Shown one piece after another: positions 7,716 through 15,644 of a stretch of DNA of 27,553 bases (its first letter is position 1; every line of letters starts with the position of its first letter). Both the position numbers and the translations under genes were made by a program. Under the pieces are notes generated by a model. That model did not search any database. It was given only the letters and a program-made list of their open reading frames with translations, and was not told where the DNA came from. This stretch comes from Pauljensenia sp902373545 (lineage in GTDB: Bacteria > Actinomycetota > Actinomycetes > Actinomycetales > Actinomycetaceae), in assembly GCF_041432775.1 (NCBI RefSeq), contig NZ_JAPWAG010000031.1, positions 1-27,553 of the forward strand, given 5' to 3'.

Positions 7716-7814
7716 CTGCTGTCCCGCACCTCAACCCGCTCATCGGAACGTAGGCGGGGTCGCCTACGTCCTGGACAGCGGGTTAGCGTGCGGGACCACC
7801 CGACATGTCAGCAG
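7716..7814. repeat. Large imperfect inverted repeat (36-nt arms, 4-nt loop, plus outer CTGCT/AGCAG)
   Basis: Arms 7721-7756 and 7761-7796 flank a GGGT loop. Three blocks pair perfectly: GTCCCGCAC with GTGCGGGAC, AACCCGCT with AGCGGGTT, and ACGTAGGCG with CGCCTACGT. They are separated by symmetric internal loops of 3 and 7 nt. Outside, CTGCT (7716-7720) matches AGCAG (7810-7814) with a 13-nt bulge on the right containing the palindrome GACATGTC. Identity is high only in discrete, evenly placed blocks, which suggests selection on structure rather than a recent inverted duplication. It lies between divergent starts, so it is not an ordinary terminator. It could be an operator, a structured RNA or a small mobile-element remnant. 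Confidence 0.7.
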
Positions 7815-7906
7815 ACGGAACAAGAATAGGTGAGCGCCGCCTCTCTGTTTGAGAGTGTCCGCGCCCCGGCCTCGTCCCCGTTCCAGCACGCCCTGGCCTG
7901 GGCGGA

Positions 7907-7912
7907 TACGAT
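7907..7912 (+). promoter_or_regulatory. Possible -10 element of glf
   Basis: TACGAT lies 28 nt before the GTG start and is followed by a short leader with GAAAGGGGAG. No convincing -35 is visible. Confidence 0.4.
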
Positions 7913-7940
7913 GGTGTTAATCAAGTGAAAGGGGAGCGGC

Positions 7941-9083
7941 GTGGATCTGCTCGTTGTTGGTTCGGGCTTCTTTGGCCTGACGTTTGCCCGCGAGGCCGCG
8001 GAGCGATTCGGTATGAACGTGACCCTCATCGAGCGTCGCGACCACATCGGAGGCAATGCCTACTCGTCGATCGACGAGGCCACGGGCGTCGAGGTGCACC
8101 GCTACGGCACCCACCTGTTCCACACGTCGAACGAGCGCGTGTGGTCCTACGTCAACCGATTCACGGCATTCAACGACTACCGCCACCGCGTCTACGCCAA
8201 CTACCGGGGAGTCGTCTACCCGCTGCCCATCAACCTGGGCACCATCAACCAGTTCTTCGGAGCGGCCTACTCGCCGGCGGAGGCCCGCGCGCTCATCGAG
8301 CAGCAGGCCGCCGAGATCACGGGCGAACCCGGCAACCTCGAGGAGAAGGCCATCAGCCTGATCGGCCGCCCGCTCTACGACGCATTCATCGCGGGGTACA
8401 CGGCCAAGCAGTGGCAGACGGATCCGCGCGAACTTGCCGCCTCCATCATTACGCGCCTGCCCGTGCGCTTCACCTACGAGAACCGCTACTTCCAGGACCG
8501 CTACGAGGGCCTGCCCCTGAACGGCTACGGCGCGTGGATCGCGAACATGGTCGATCACCCGCGTATCACCGTGCACACGGGCGTGGACTTCTTCGATGCT
8601 TCCTCGCCGTTCTCGAAGGCCGCGACCGTCGGCCAGGTTCCGGTCGTCTACACGGGCGCGATCGACCGCTACTTCGACTACGAGGCGGGCGAGCTCGGCT
8701 GGCGCACCCTCGATTTTGAGACCGAGGTCGTGGACGTGCCCGACTACCAGGGCTGCTCCGTCATGAACTACTCGGATCGGGACGTCCCCTTCACGCGCAT
8801 CCACGAGTTTGCGCACCTGCACCCCGAGCGGGATCGAAGCGGTGCGACCAACACGATCATCCAGCGCGAATACTCGCGCTTTGCCCGCCCCGGCGACGAG
8901 CCCTACTATCCGATCGCCTCGCCGTCGGACCGCTCGACGCTTGCCGTCTACCGCGAGATGGCGGCGGGGGAGAAGAACGTGCTCTTCGGCGGTCGCCTGG
9001 GCTCCTACCAGTACCTGGACATGCACATGGCAATCGCCTCGGCCCTCACCAAGGTCGACGAGGCCGTGGCCGCCTGGCGCTGA
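7941..9083 (+). CDS. glf: UDP-galactopyranose mutase
   Basis: A 380-residue flavoenzyme interconverting UDP-galactopyranose and UDP-galactofuranose, the donor for galactofuranose-containing surface glycans. The N-terminal FAD-binding motif is LLVVGSGFFGLTFA. The family signatures IERRDHIGGNAYS, HRYGTHLFHTSNERVW, YPLPINLGTINQFF and AGYTAKQW are all present, and GGRLGSYQYLDMHMAIASAL closes the FAD site near the C-terminus. Length fits bacterial Glf. I take the GTG at 7941 because it begins exactly at the first Rossmann strand and has the strong site GAAAGGGGAG about 5 nt upstream. Its position near a GT2 gene supports a cell-wall or capsule galactofuran. The AEC transporter gene follows after 16 nt. 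Confidence 0.95.
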   Translation: MDLLVVGSGFFGLTFAREAAERFGMNVTLIERRDHIGGNAYSSIDEATGVEVHRYGTHLFHTSNERVWSYVNRFTAFNDYRHRVYANYRGVVYPLPINLGTINQFFGAAYSPAEARALIEQQAAEITGEPGNLEEKAISLIGRPLYDAFIAGYTAKQWQTDPRELAASIITRLPVRFTYENRYFQDRYEGLPLNGYGAWIANMVDHPRITVHTGVDFFDASSPFSKAATVGQVPVVYTGAIDRYFDYEAGELGWRTLDFETEVVDVPDYQGCSVMNYSDRDVPFTRIHEFAHLHPERDRSGATNTIIQREYSRFARPGDEPYYPIASPSDRSTLAVYREMAAGEKNVLFGGRLGSYQYLDMHMAIASALTKVDEAVAAWR

Positions 9084-9099
9084 CGGGTTTCCTCTTCGC

Positions 9100-10038
9100 A
9101 TGGCGTCGATTCTTTGGTCGGTCCTGTCGATCGCTCTCATCATCGGCGTCGGCTGGATTGCTCGCCGAGGGGGTGCACTCGGCCGTGATGCCGCTGGTTC
9201 CCTCGCATCGGCAACGTATTGGGTGGCCAGCCCAGCGATGCTGTTCCACGCGATTGTCTCGACCGGCACGTCCGGAGTTTTTGGCGCTCCGCTCGCCGTG
9301 GCCGCCGCGTCGGGCGTCGGCACCGCACTGCTCTTCGTGCTTGTCACACGCCTGTTCCTGCGCCTGTCGCGCGGGGAGACCGCTCTGGGAGCCATGGCCT
9401 CGTCCCTGAACAACGGGGCCTACATCGGCATCCCGATCGCCGTCTACGTCTTGAACGACGCCTCCGCTGTTGTTCCCATCCTGGTGTTCCAGCTGGGTTT
9501 CTTCACCCCGATGTTTTTCGTCCTGGCCGATCTGGTTGGATCGGGGCAGCGCCCGTCGGTGCTCGGCGTTGCGAAGGTCGTGGCGCGCAATCCCATGGTC
9601 ATCGCAGCGGCGTGTGGCTTCCTGTTCTCCGCGGCGGGGTGGCCGATGCCGACGCTCCTCGACGTGTCGACCTCGATGCTGGGGGCAGCCGCGCCCCCGA
9701 TGATCCTCTTATCCTTCGGTGCGTCCCTCGTTGATCGTCGCTCGGCGTCCGGTGATTCCGGTATTGCGGCGACTGTCTGCGCTATCGCCTGCAAACTTGC
9801 CCTCCAGCCCGCAATCGCGTGCGGCGTCGGAGTGCTGCTCGGACTGGCGGGTCCGGCCCTCATGTCGGTGACCATCATGGCTGCCCTGCCAGCCGCGCAG
9901 AACGCCTACATCGCGGCCACTCGGGCCAAGGCGGGGGAGCGCATCGCGCAGGGAACGGTCCTCGTGACGACCTTTGCATCGCTGCCCGTCGTCATCGCCA
10001 TCGCGGCCATCTTCCACGGCCTGGGCGTCGTTTCCTAA
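9100..10038 (+). CDS. AEC-family (auxin efflux carrier-like) transporter
   Basis: A 312-residue integral membrane protein with about ten hydrophobic helices split into two halves by a short polar loop. Family-typical features include AGSLASATYWVASPAMLFHAIV, SLNNGAYIGIPIAVYVL (the NxxxxGxPI-type segment of AEC proteins), LGAAAPPMILLSFGASL and AALPAAQNAYIAATRAKAGERIAQGTVLVTT near the C-terminus. Bacterial members export or exchange small carboxylates such as malate, or amino-acid derivatives; the substrate here is unknown. I start at the ATG at 9100, where the first membrane segment begins. The upstream in-frame extension lies over glf and is arginine/serine-rich. The ribosome-binding site is weak, so coupling to glf, 16 nt upstream, is plausible. 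Confidence 0.85.
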   Translation: MASILWSVLSIALIIGVGWIARRGGALGRDAAGSLASATYWVASPAMLFHAIVSTGTSGVFGAPLAVAAASGVGTALLFVLVTRLFLRLSRGETALGAMASSLNNGAYIGIPIAVYVLNDASAVVPILVFQLGFFTPMFFVLADLVGSGQRPSVLGVAKVVARNPMVIAAACGFLFSAAGWPMPTLLDVSTSMLGAAAPPMILLSFGASLVDRRSASGDSGIAATVCAIACKLALQPAIACGVGVLLGLAGPALMSVTIMAALPAAQNAYIAATRAKAGERIAQGTVLVTTFASLPVVIAIAAIFHGLGVVS

Positions 10039-10040
10039 AC

Positions 10041-10079
10041 GGCCCGTCGCCGGGCCCGGCAGGCCCCGCCAGAGGCCTG
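10041..10079 (+). terminator. Weak GC-rich hairpins after the AEC gene
   Basis: GGCCCG-TCGC-CGGGCC (10041-10056) and CAGGCC...GGCCTG (10060-10079) form two short stems directly after the stop codon. There is no T-tract; in a GC-rich genome this is only suggestive of a terminator. Confidence 0.3.
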
Positions 10080-10149
10080 AGCGACCCACAAACCAGCCAT
10101 GGCCTCGTCAAAAAGAGGTCAAAAGCACGGTCTATATCGTGGACTGTAG

Positions 10150-10178
10150 CTGACATCCTCGTGTAACGGCCATAGTCT
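10150..10178 (+). promoter_or_regulatory. Promoter of the NSS transporter operon
   Basis: CTGACA (10150-10155) and TAGTCT (10173-10178) are separated by 17 nt, close to a sigma-70-type consensus. A leader of about 40 nt with AAGGAA leads to the ATG at 10225. This is the best -35/-10 pair I found in the window. Confidence 0.6.
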
Positions 10179-10224
10179 GACTGAGCATTATCCCAAAATC
10201 AAACGAATCCAAGGAACACGATTC

Positions 10225-11811
10225 ATGTCATCCTCCGCATCCCGCCCCGCGCCCCGCGCGCGCGACTCGTGGAGCGGCCAGACTGGCTTCCTCCTGGCAG
10301 CCATCGGCTCGGCCATCGGCCTGGGCAACATCTGGCGTTTCCCCGGAGTCTCCTACTCCAACGGCGGCGGCGCCTTCCTGGTTCCGTACCTGGTCGCGCT
10401 GATCTTCGTCGGTATCCCCATGCTCTGGCTCGACTACGCAGTCGGACACAAGTTCCGCGGCTCCCCGCCGTGGGCGCTGCGTAAGATGATCGGCGGCGGC
10501 GAGTTTATCGGATGGTTCCAGACCTTCGTCTGCTTCGTCATCATGGTCTACTACGGTGCGGTCCTCGCGTGGGGCGTGCAGTACACCATCTACTCCGTGA
10601 ACGAGGCCTGGGGCGCCGATCCGACGACGTTCTTCCTGGAGTCCTTCCTTGAGAGGGTTCCTGGCAACACCTTCTCGTGGGCGCCCGCCTGGGCCGTCAT
10701 GATCCCGCTCGCTCTCGTGTGGGTGCTCGTGCTCCTCGTCATCGGTCGCGGCTTGTCCAAGGGCATCGAGGCTGCGAACAAGGTCTTCCTGCCGCTCCTC
10801 GTTATCCTCTTCCTCGCGCTCGTCGTCCGAGCGCTCTTCCTGCCGGGCGCCGTCGAAGGCCTCAACGCCTTCTTCACGCCGAACTGGAGCGCGCTGGCCG
10901 ACCCCAACGTGTGGCTGGAAGCCTTCGCGCAGATCTTCTACTCGCTGTCCGTGGGCTTCGGTATCATGCTGACCTACGCCTCCTACCTCAAGCCCAAGTC
11001 GAACCTGACGGGCACCGCTCTGGTCGCCGGCTTTGCGAACTCCTCTTTCGAGATCCTCGCTGGCATTGGCGTCTTCAGCGCCGTCGGCTTTATGGCGCAC
11101 CAGGGTGGCGTGAGCGTCTCCGAGGTCAAAGGCCTGTCCGGCCCGATCCTCTCCTTCGTGACCTTCCCGAAGATCATCTCGATGATGCCCGGTGGGCCCC
11201 TCTTCGGCGTGCTCTTCTTCTCGTCCCTGGTCCTGGCCGGCGTCACCTCCCTGCTGTCCCTGCTCCAGGTCGTCTCCGGCGGCCTGCAGGACAAGTTCGG
11301 CTGGTCGCCCGCTCGCTCGGCTCTCGTTCTCGGCGTCCCCGCCACCGCCATCTCGTTGGTGCTCTTCGGCACCCGATCGGGCCTGAACAACCTCGACATC
11401 GTCGACAAGTTCATCAACTCGGTCGGCGTCGTGTCCTCGGCGATCATGTTCGCCGTCCTGTGCGCAGTCGCAGGCCCGCGCCTGGGTGTCCTACGTGCCC
11501 ACATCAACTCGGTGTCCAGCGTGAAGGTCCCCAAGCTCTGGGAGCCCCTCGTTGGTATCGTCATCCCGGTCGTCCTCTTCGTCATGATGGCGATGTCGAT
11601 CGTGAAGATCCTGACGAATGGCTACGAAGACTACCCCAGCAGCTACTTGCTGATCTTCGGCTGGGGTTCCGTGGCGGTCGCGGTCATTGCGTCCCTGATT
11701 TTCACTCTCATCCCGTGGAAGCACCGCCCGGTGGACGCCCAGGCGACGGTCGCTCAGATTCTCGCTGACGACGCCGAAGATATCGCTTCGATTGAAGGAG
11801 GCGCCCAGTGA
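10225..11811 (+). CDS. Sodium-dependent amino-acid transporter (NSS/SNF family)
   Basis: A 528-residue LeuT-fold symporter driving amino-acid uptake with the sodium gradient. The first helix carries the hallmark GFLLAAIGSAIGLGNIWRFP, which builds the Na+ and substrate sites, followed by NGGGAFLVPYL and the pre-TM2 segment GIPMLWLDYAVG. About 11-12 membrane helices are visible. SLSVGFGIMLTYASYL is the conserved TM6 unwound region. It lacks a signal peptide, as expected. The end overlaps a 56-codon membrane protein by four bases (GTGA), the arrangement of MetP-MetS in corynebacteria. This suggests a methionine/alanine-type importer, but the substrate is inferred from that pairing only. Confidence 0.93.
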   Translation: MSSSASRPAPRARDSWSGQTGFLLAAIGSAIGLGNIWRFPGVSYSNGGGAFLVPYLVALIFVGIPMLWLDYAVGHKFRGSPPWALRKMIGGGEFIGWFQTFVCFVIMVYYGAVLAWGVQYTIYSVNEAWGADPTTFFLESFLERVPGNTFSWAPAWAVMIPLALVWVLVLLVIGRGLSKGIEAANKVFLPLLVILFLALVVRALFLPGAVEGLNAFFTPNWSALADPNVWLEAFAQIFYSLSVGFGIMLTYASYLKPKSNLTGTALVAGFANSSFEILAGIGVFSAVGFMAHQGGVSVSEVKGLSGPILSFVTFPKIISMMPGGPLFGVLFFSSLVLAGVTSLLSLLQVVSGGLQDKFGWSPARSALVLGVPATAISLVLFGTRSGLNNLDIVDKFINSVGVVSSAIMFAVLCAVAGPRLGVLRAHINSVSSVKVPKLWEPLVGIVIPVVLFVMMAMSIVKILTNGYEDYPSSYLLIFGWGSVAVAVIASLIFTLIPWKHRPVDAQATVAQILADDAEDIASIEGGAQ

Positions 11812-11978
11812 CCGCTCCCGCTATCTCTCTGATGATCCTGACGATCCTGCTCGTGTGGGGCGGCCTCGTCGCGTCCGTCGTGCTGCTGCAGGTCCTCTCG
11901 GTGCCTACCGATGAGGAGACCGAGGCCGCGCAGCGCGCTATCGAAGCCGCCGAAGCCTTCGAAGCTGCGAAGCAGTAG
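11808..11978 (+). CDS. metS: MetS-like small subunit of the NSS transporter
   Basis: A 56-residue protein with one membrane helix (about residues 7-31: LMILTILLVWGGLVASVVLL) and a charged, alanine/glutamate-rich cytoplasmic tail. It starts at GTG 11808, overlapping the transporter stop codon, with a strong GAAGGAGG site 7 nt upstream. Size, topology and gene order match the MetS-family small subunits needed for activity of MetP-type NSS transporters in corynebacteria. The gene is short enough to be missed by automatic callers. The family call rests on context and topology, because such small proteins have little sequence signal. Confidence 0.8.
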   Translation: MTAPAISLMILTILLVWGGLVASVVLLQVLSVPTDEETEAAQRAIEAAEAFEAAKQ

Positions 11979-11987
11979 GGTGGCATC

Positions 11988-12734
11988 GTGAAGCTCGTTG
12001 CCTTTGATCTCGATGACACTCTTGCCCCCTCGAAGTCGCCGCTGCCGCCCGAGATGGATGTGGCGCTGCGCTCGTTGCTCGATCACGTGGAGGTGTGCAT
12101 CATCTCCGGTGGCCAGATGGGCCAGTTCCGCACGCAGGTGCTGGACAACCTGAATGCCTCGGATGAGGAGCTCTCGCGCCTGCACCTGATGCCCACCTGC
12201 GGCACGCGCTACTACCGCTTTGAGGGCGGGGCGTGGGTCGAGCGTTACGCGCACGACCTGGACCCCGTGGTCGCCGCTCGCGTTATCGACTCCCTGGAGC
12301 GTCACGCTCGTGAGCTTGGCCTGTGGGAGGAGAACCCGTGGGGCAATATCATCGAGGACCGTGGCTCCCAGATCACCTTCTCGGCGCTTGGCCAGGAGGC
12401 ACCGCTGGACGCGAAGCGCGCCTGGGATCCCGATGGGACCAAGAAGGCAGCCCTGCGCGACGCCGTGCAGCCCGACGTTCCCGAGCTAGATGTGCGCGGG
12501 GGCGGGTCGACCTCGGTTGACATCACGACGCGCGGCATCGACAAGGCCTACGGCATGGGCAAGCTCGTCGAGGAGACGGGGATCCCCGCCTCCGAGATGC
12601 TCTTCATTGGGGACCGCCTGGATCCCGAGGGTAACGACTATCCCGTCAAGGCCGCCGGCTACGCGACGCGTGCCGTGTCGGGCTGGGAGGAGTGCGTCGA
12701 GGTCATCCGTGAGCTCGTCGAGACTCTGAGCTGA
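11988..12734 (+). CDS. HAD-IIB hydrolase resembling eukaryotic-type phosphomannomutase
   Basis: A 248-residue cytoplasmic HAD protein. Motif I is VAFDLDDTLA with Asp7 and Asp9. IISGGQMGQFRTQVL matches the substrate-side loop of the PMM group, and GDRLDPEGNDYPV closely follows the GDKTxxGGNDYE motif of eukaryotic phosphomannomutases. Length is also that of the PMM family (about 245-260). If it is a PMM it would interconvert mannose-6-phosphate and mannose-1-phosphate for GDP-mannose and envelope glycans; a phosphatase role is the main alternative. It starts at GTG 11988, 9 nt after the MetS-like gene, with no strong ribosome-binding site, and is followed by a clear terminator. Confidence 0.78.
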   Translation: MKLVAFDLDDTLAPSKSPLPPEMDVALRSLLDHVEVCIISGGQMGQFRTQVLDNLNASDEELSRLHLMPTCGTRYYRFEGGAWVERYAHDLDPVVAARVIDSLERHARELGLWEENPWGNIIEDRGSQITFSALGQEAPLDAKRAWDPDGTKKAALRDAVQPDVPELDVRGGGSTSVDITTRGIDKAYGMGKLVEETGIPASEMLFIGDRLDPEGNDYPVKAAGYATRAVSGWEECVEVIRELVETLS

Positions 12735-12753
12735 CGCTCATATTCAATCGGCA

Positions 12754-12790
12754 CGAGGCCGGGGCTGGGTTTCCAGCTCCGGCCTCGTTT
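12754..12790 (+). terminator. Rho-independent terminator between convergent genes
   Basis: CGAGGCCGGGGCTGG (12754-12768) pairs with CCAGCTCCGGCCTCG (12773-12787) around a GTTT loop, with a single wobble, followed by TTTCGTT. It closes the NSS-MetS-HAD transcript and separates it from the convergent methyltransferase gene. Confidence 0.85.
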
Positions 12791-12823
12791 CGTTGCGGGC
12801 CGCGTACGGTGGCGCTCGCGTGC

Positions 12824-13696
12824 CTAGGAGGCTCCGATGCCCCGCGTGGCCCAGAAGACCACCGCGGAGGCGGCCGCGACGTTGAGGGAATCGACGCCGT
12901 GGTCCATGGGGATCTTGACGGTATAGTCCGATGCCGCGATCGTGCGACGGCCCAGGCCGTCGCCTTCGGTGCCCATGACCATCGCCAGGCGGGCGTCCGG
13001 GGCCTGGAGGGCGGGGAGGGCGGCGAAGTCGTCGAGGGACACGGAATCGTCGGAGAGAGCCAGGGACGCGACCGTAAACCCGGCGCGCTGGAGGGCCGCG
13101 ATGTCACCGGGCCAGGACTCCAGGCGCGTCCACGGCACCTGGAAAACCGTCCCCATGGACACGCGTACCGAGCGCCGATACAGCGGGTCCGCGCACTGCG
13201 GGGTCACGAGGACCGCGTCCACGCCGAGCGCCGCCGCGCTGCGGAAGGCCGCGCCCACGTTCGTGTGGTCGACCAGGTTTTCCAGGACGACGACGCGGCG
13301 TGCGGGCTCCCCGCCGCGCGCCGTGGCCAGCAGCTCGTCGAGCGTGGGCAGCACCGGGCGCTGCATGGCGGCCAGTGCGCCGCGATGCAGGTGGAAGCCC
13401 GTCATCTGTTCCAGGACGTCCTCGTCTGCCACGAAGACCGGCAGCTCCGCGCCGTCGGCGGCCCCGGTCGCCCCCTCGATGAGGGGCGTGAGGGACTCCA
13501 GCCATCGGCTCGACATGAGGAAGGACCGAGGGTTGTGGCCCGCGCGCAGGGCGCGCTCAATGACGTTGGCCGACTCGGCCATGTACAGGCCGCGCTCCGG
13601 CTCGATCTTGGAGCGCAGGCGCACGTCCTTGAGGCGCGTGTAGTCCTCCAGGCGCGGATCCGCGGACAGATCGGCGCCGGTCAGCTCAATGATCAC
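12824..13696 (-). CDS. TrmH/SpoU-family RNA 2'-O-methyltransferase
   Basis: A 290-residue SAM-dependent methyltransferase of the SPOUT superfamily that methylates a ribose 2'-OH in rRNA or tRNA. An N-terminal substrate-binding region (about 1-115, with the LYMAESANVIERALRAG segment) precedes the knotted catalytic domain. The three SpoU motifs are clear: LENLVDHTNVGAAFRSAAALG, MVMGTEGDGL and VKIPMDHGVDSLNVAAASAV. It starts at GTG 13694-13696 with GAGGAG upstream that overlaps the pyrD stop codon, so it is translationally coupled to pyrD after an 8-nt gap. The exact RNA target cannot be read from sequence. Confidence 0.9.
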   Translation of the reverse strand: MIIELTGADLSADPRLEDYTRLKDVRLRSKIEPERGLYMAESANVIERALRAGHNPRSFLMSSRWLESLTPLIEGATGAADGAELPVFVADEDVLEQMTGFHLHRGALAAMQRPVLPTLDELLATARGGEPARRVVVLENLVDHTNVGAAFRSAAALGVDAVLVTPQCADPLYRRSVRVSMGTVFQVPWTRLESWPGDIAALQRAGFTVASLALSDDSVSLDDFAALPALQAPDARLAMVMGTEGDGLGRRTIAASDYTVKIPMDHGVDSLNVAAASAVVFWATRGIGAS

Positions 13697-13704
13697 GGCT
13701 CTCC

Positions 13705-14769
13705 TCAGGCATGCTGGAGGGCGCGGGAGACCTCGCCCGGCCAGGACGGGCCCTCGAAGATGAAAGCGGAGAAGGCCTCGACCAGGTCCGCGCCCGCGCC
13801 GATCATGCGCAGCGCGTCCTCGGGCGACGAGATGCCACCCGTGCCGATGAGAATCTGGTCGTCGTCAAGATGACGTGCCACCAGGGAGACGACCTCCAGC
13901 GCACGGGGCAGCAGGGGAGCGCCCGAGACGCCGCCCTCACCCAGGTCGTGGTTGATCGTCGTGTTCGTGGCGACGACCCCGGTCAGGCCCAGCTCTTTGG
14001 TCAGCTCAACGACGGCGACGATGTCCTCGTCGGCCAGGTCGGGAGCGATCTTGACGAACAGAGGCATGACGCGGTCGGGGGCCCCGGCCTCGCAGCCGCG
14101 GCGCGCGGCCTGCAAAATCGGGCGCAGGTGGTCGACAGACTGAAGGTCGCGCAGGCCCGGCGTGTTGGGGGAGGAGACGTTGACGACGACGAAGTCGACC
14201 CAGTGGGCCAGGACCCGCGCGCAGTACTCGTAGTCGGCGGGCGCGTCGGCCTCGGGGGTGACCTTGTTCTTGCCGATGTTCGCACCCACGATGGCGGCGC
14301 GGCCCGCGTGGGTGGAGCGCAGCTCGCGCAACTTCTCGGCGGCCGCGTCCGCGCCCGCGTTGTTGAATCCCATGCGGTTGCGCAGGCCCCGTTCCTCCAT
14401 GAGGCGCCATAGGCGCGGCGCTTCGTTACCCGGCTGCGGGCGCGGCGTCACGGTGCCGATCTCGACGAAGGCATAGCCCAGGGCGCTCATGCCCAGGACG
14501 GCCTCGGCGTCCTTGTCCATGCCGGCGGCCAGGCCCAGTCGAGAGGGCAGGGTGCGGTGGCCGAGGGTGAGGGGGACTTCGGCGCCGCCGACGGTGCGTG
14601 TCGGCGTGCGCAGGGGATCTACGTAGCCCAGGGTGGCCCGCATGAGTCCCCGCGTAAGAGCGCAGCGCCCTGCGAGGGAGATCGCACCCAGGCCCAGGTG
14701 GTGTGCCTGCTCCGGGTCAGAACGCGAAATGAAGTGTCGGAATGTCCAGTTGTACGCGCGTCGGATCAT
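13705..14769 (-). CDS. pyrD: Dihydroorotate dehydrogenase (quinone), class 2
   Basis: A 354-residue FMN enzyme oxidising dihydroorotate to orotate in pyrimidine synthesis and passing electrons to the quinone pool at the inner face of the membrane. The class 2 N-terminal helical extension (about residues 1-45, YNWTFRHFISRSDPEQAHHL) provides membrane and quinone association. The barrel shows GLAAGMDKDAEAV, MGFNNAGADAAAEKL, and the catalytic-serine segment VNVSSPNTPGLRDLQ, followed by NTTINHD and LIGTGGISSPEDA. The start is an ATG without a Shine-Dalgarno, 7 nt after TACCCT (minus strand), so a leaderless mRNA is likely. Its promoter overlaps the end of the neighbouring unknown gene. The SpoU-type gene is downstream. 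Confidence 0.95.
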   Translation of the reverse strand: MIRRAYNWTFRHFISRSDPEQAHHLGLGAISLAGRCALTRGLMRATLGYVDPLRTPTRTVGGAEVPLTLGHRTLPSRLGLAAGMDKDAEAVLGMSALGYAFVEIGTVTPRPQPGNEAPRLWRLMEERGLRNRMGFNNAGADAAAEKLRELRSTHAGRAAIVGANIGKNKVTPEADAPADYEYCARVLAHWVDFVVVNVSSPNTPGLRDLQSVDHLRPILQAARRGCEAGAPDRVMPLFVKIAPDLADEDIVAVVELTKELGLTGVVATNTTINHDLGEGGVSGAPLLPRALEVVSLVARHLDDDQILIGTGGISSPEDALRMIGAGADLVEAFSAFIFEGPSWPGEVSRALQHA

Positions 14770-14776
14770 AGATCCT

Positions 14777-14782
14777 AGGGTA
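14777..14782 (-). promoter_or_regulatory. -10 element for a leaderless pyrD transcript
   Basis: TACCCT on the minus strand ends 7 nt before the pyrD ATG. The identical hexamer precedes the M20 dipeptidase gene at 16415-16420 with a 6-nt spacing. Confidence 0.55.
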
Positions 14783-14787
14783 GTTGA

Positions 14788-15555
14788 TTAGTCCCACCAT
14801 GCCCACCACCAGCGCGTGGCTGTTGCGTCTCGGGTGAGGATACGCATCTCGTCGGGTGGGATGGCGTCGTCGCCCAGCCCGAGGACGTCGGCGAGGGTGA
14901 GCCAGTGCTGGTAGGCCGGGTAGGAGGAGTCGTCGATGGGGCGTCCCGTGTGTGCGATGATCGCCGACTCGGGCACGCACACGGTGTCGATGCTGACGCG
15001 CTCGTCCCAGCGGGGAGCGCGGATGACATATCCTTCGAGCGTGAGACCGTCGATGCGGGTGGCGGCGCGCAGCAGGTCGGAGATGCGCGGAGCGTTGTTT
15101 TGCCGGTCGCTACGGGCGAGCGGGGGTAGGAGGGAGCGCAGCCTGCGCGCGTCTGCGCCCGATAGGTCGGCGAATCTGGCGTAGTCGCCCGTGTCCCAGC
15201 CCTCGCAGATGTAGGGGGAGAGCAGCGCGGTGACGTGGCGGTCGTCGAGCCAGTGCATGGGGCCGTACATCCCCTCGCGCACGGGGCCCTCCTCGGTGGG
15301 GTCCTCACTGCACAAGCAGGTCGCGGGGCTGGGCTCGGCCGAGGCCGTGGCGTCGAGCGCGGGGGAGACATCCTCGGTGTGCGCGGACCCCCGGGGGATC
15401 CGAGCGGACGAGGCCGTGGCCAGCGCAGCGGTATCGGGGATCCAATCGGGAGGATCGGCCTCGTCGGCTGAGGTGGTCGACACCGACACCGGCACCCCCT
15501 CATCGTCATCGATGCGAACATGGGAGGTGGCGGTGAGAGTGACTGAGACGTGCAT
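14788..15555 (-). CDS. Unrecognised 255-residue protein with acidic N-terminus and Trp-rich tail
   Basis: I do not recognise a family. The start at ATG 15553-15555 has a good ribosome-binding site (GGAAGGAC) on the minus strand. After a short beta-like opening (MHVSVTLTATSHVRIDDD), residues 20-90 are rich in Ala, Ser, Asp and Pro and look disordered. The segment from about 95 to 250 looks folded, with YGPMHWLDDRHVTALLSPYICEG-type and SDLLRAATRIDGLTLEGYV-type stretches. No signal peptide or membrane helix is seen. It has Cys residues at CLCSED and ends in RWWWAWWD, an unusual cluster of five tryptophans. It lies between the DUF3043 gene and pyrD on the same strand. Coding is supported by the ribosome-binding site, GC-rich third positions and a position that fills the gap exactly. 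Confidence 0.65.
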   Translation of the reverse strand: MHVSVTLTATSHVRIDDDEGVPVSVSTTSADEADPPDWIPDTAALATASSARIPRGSAHTEDVSPALDATASAEPSPATCLCSEDPTEEGPVREGMYGPMHWLDDRHVTALLSPYICEGWDTGDYARFADLSGADARRLRSLLPPLARSDRQNNAPRISDLLRAATRIDGLTLEGYVIRAPRWDERVSIDTVCVPESAIIAHTGRPIDDSSYPAYQHWLTLADVLGLGDDAIPPDEMRILTRDATATRWWWAWWD

Positions 15556-15644
15556 GGCGATGTCCTTCCGTGTGGCGCGGCGGTTGTGCAGCGCCCCTCC
15601 AGGATCACGCCACGACAGCTCGCGACGCCAGCCCCACGCGGGCC

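Larger units (their letters stand above)
7594..7940. other. 347-bp divergent intergenic region between the GNAT gene and glf
   Basis: No protein-coding frame here looks real. It holds the GNAT ribosome-binding site at its left end, the large imperfect palindrome at 7716-7814, and a -10-like TACGAT plus a GAAAGGGGAG ribosome-binding site for glf at its right end. Confidence 0.7.

Noticed and set aside
7716..7814. Integron attC site
   Set aside because: The arms lack the outer RYYYAAC/GTTRRRY core pair in the right places, and neighbours are ordinary chromosomal genes.
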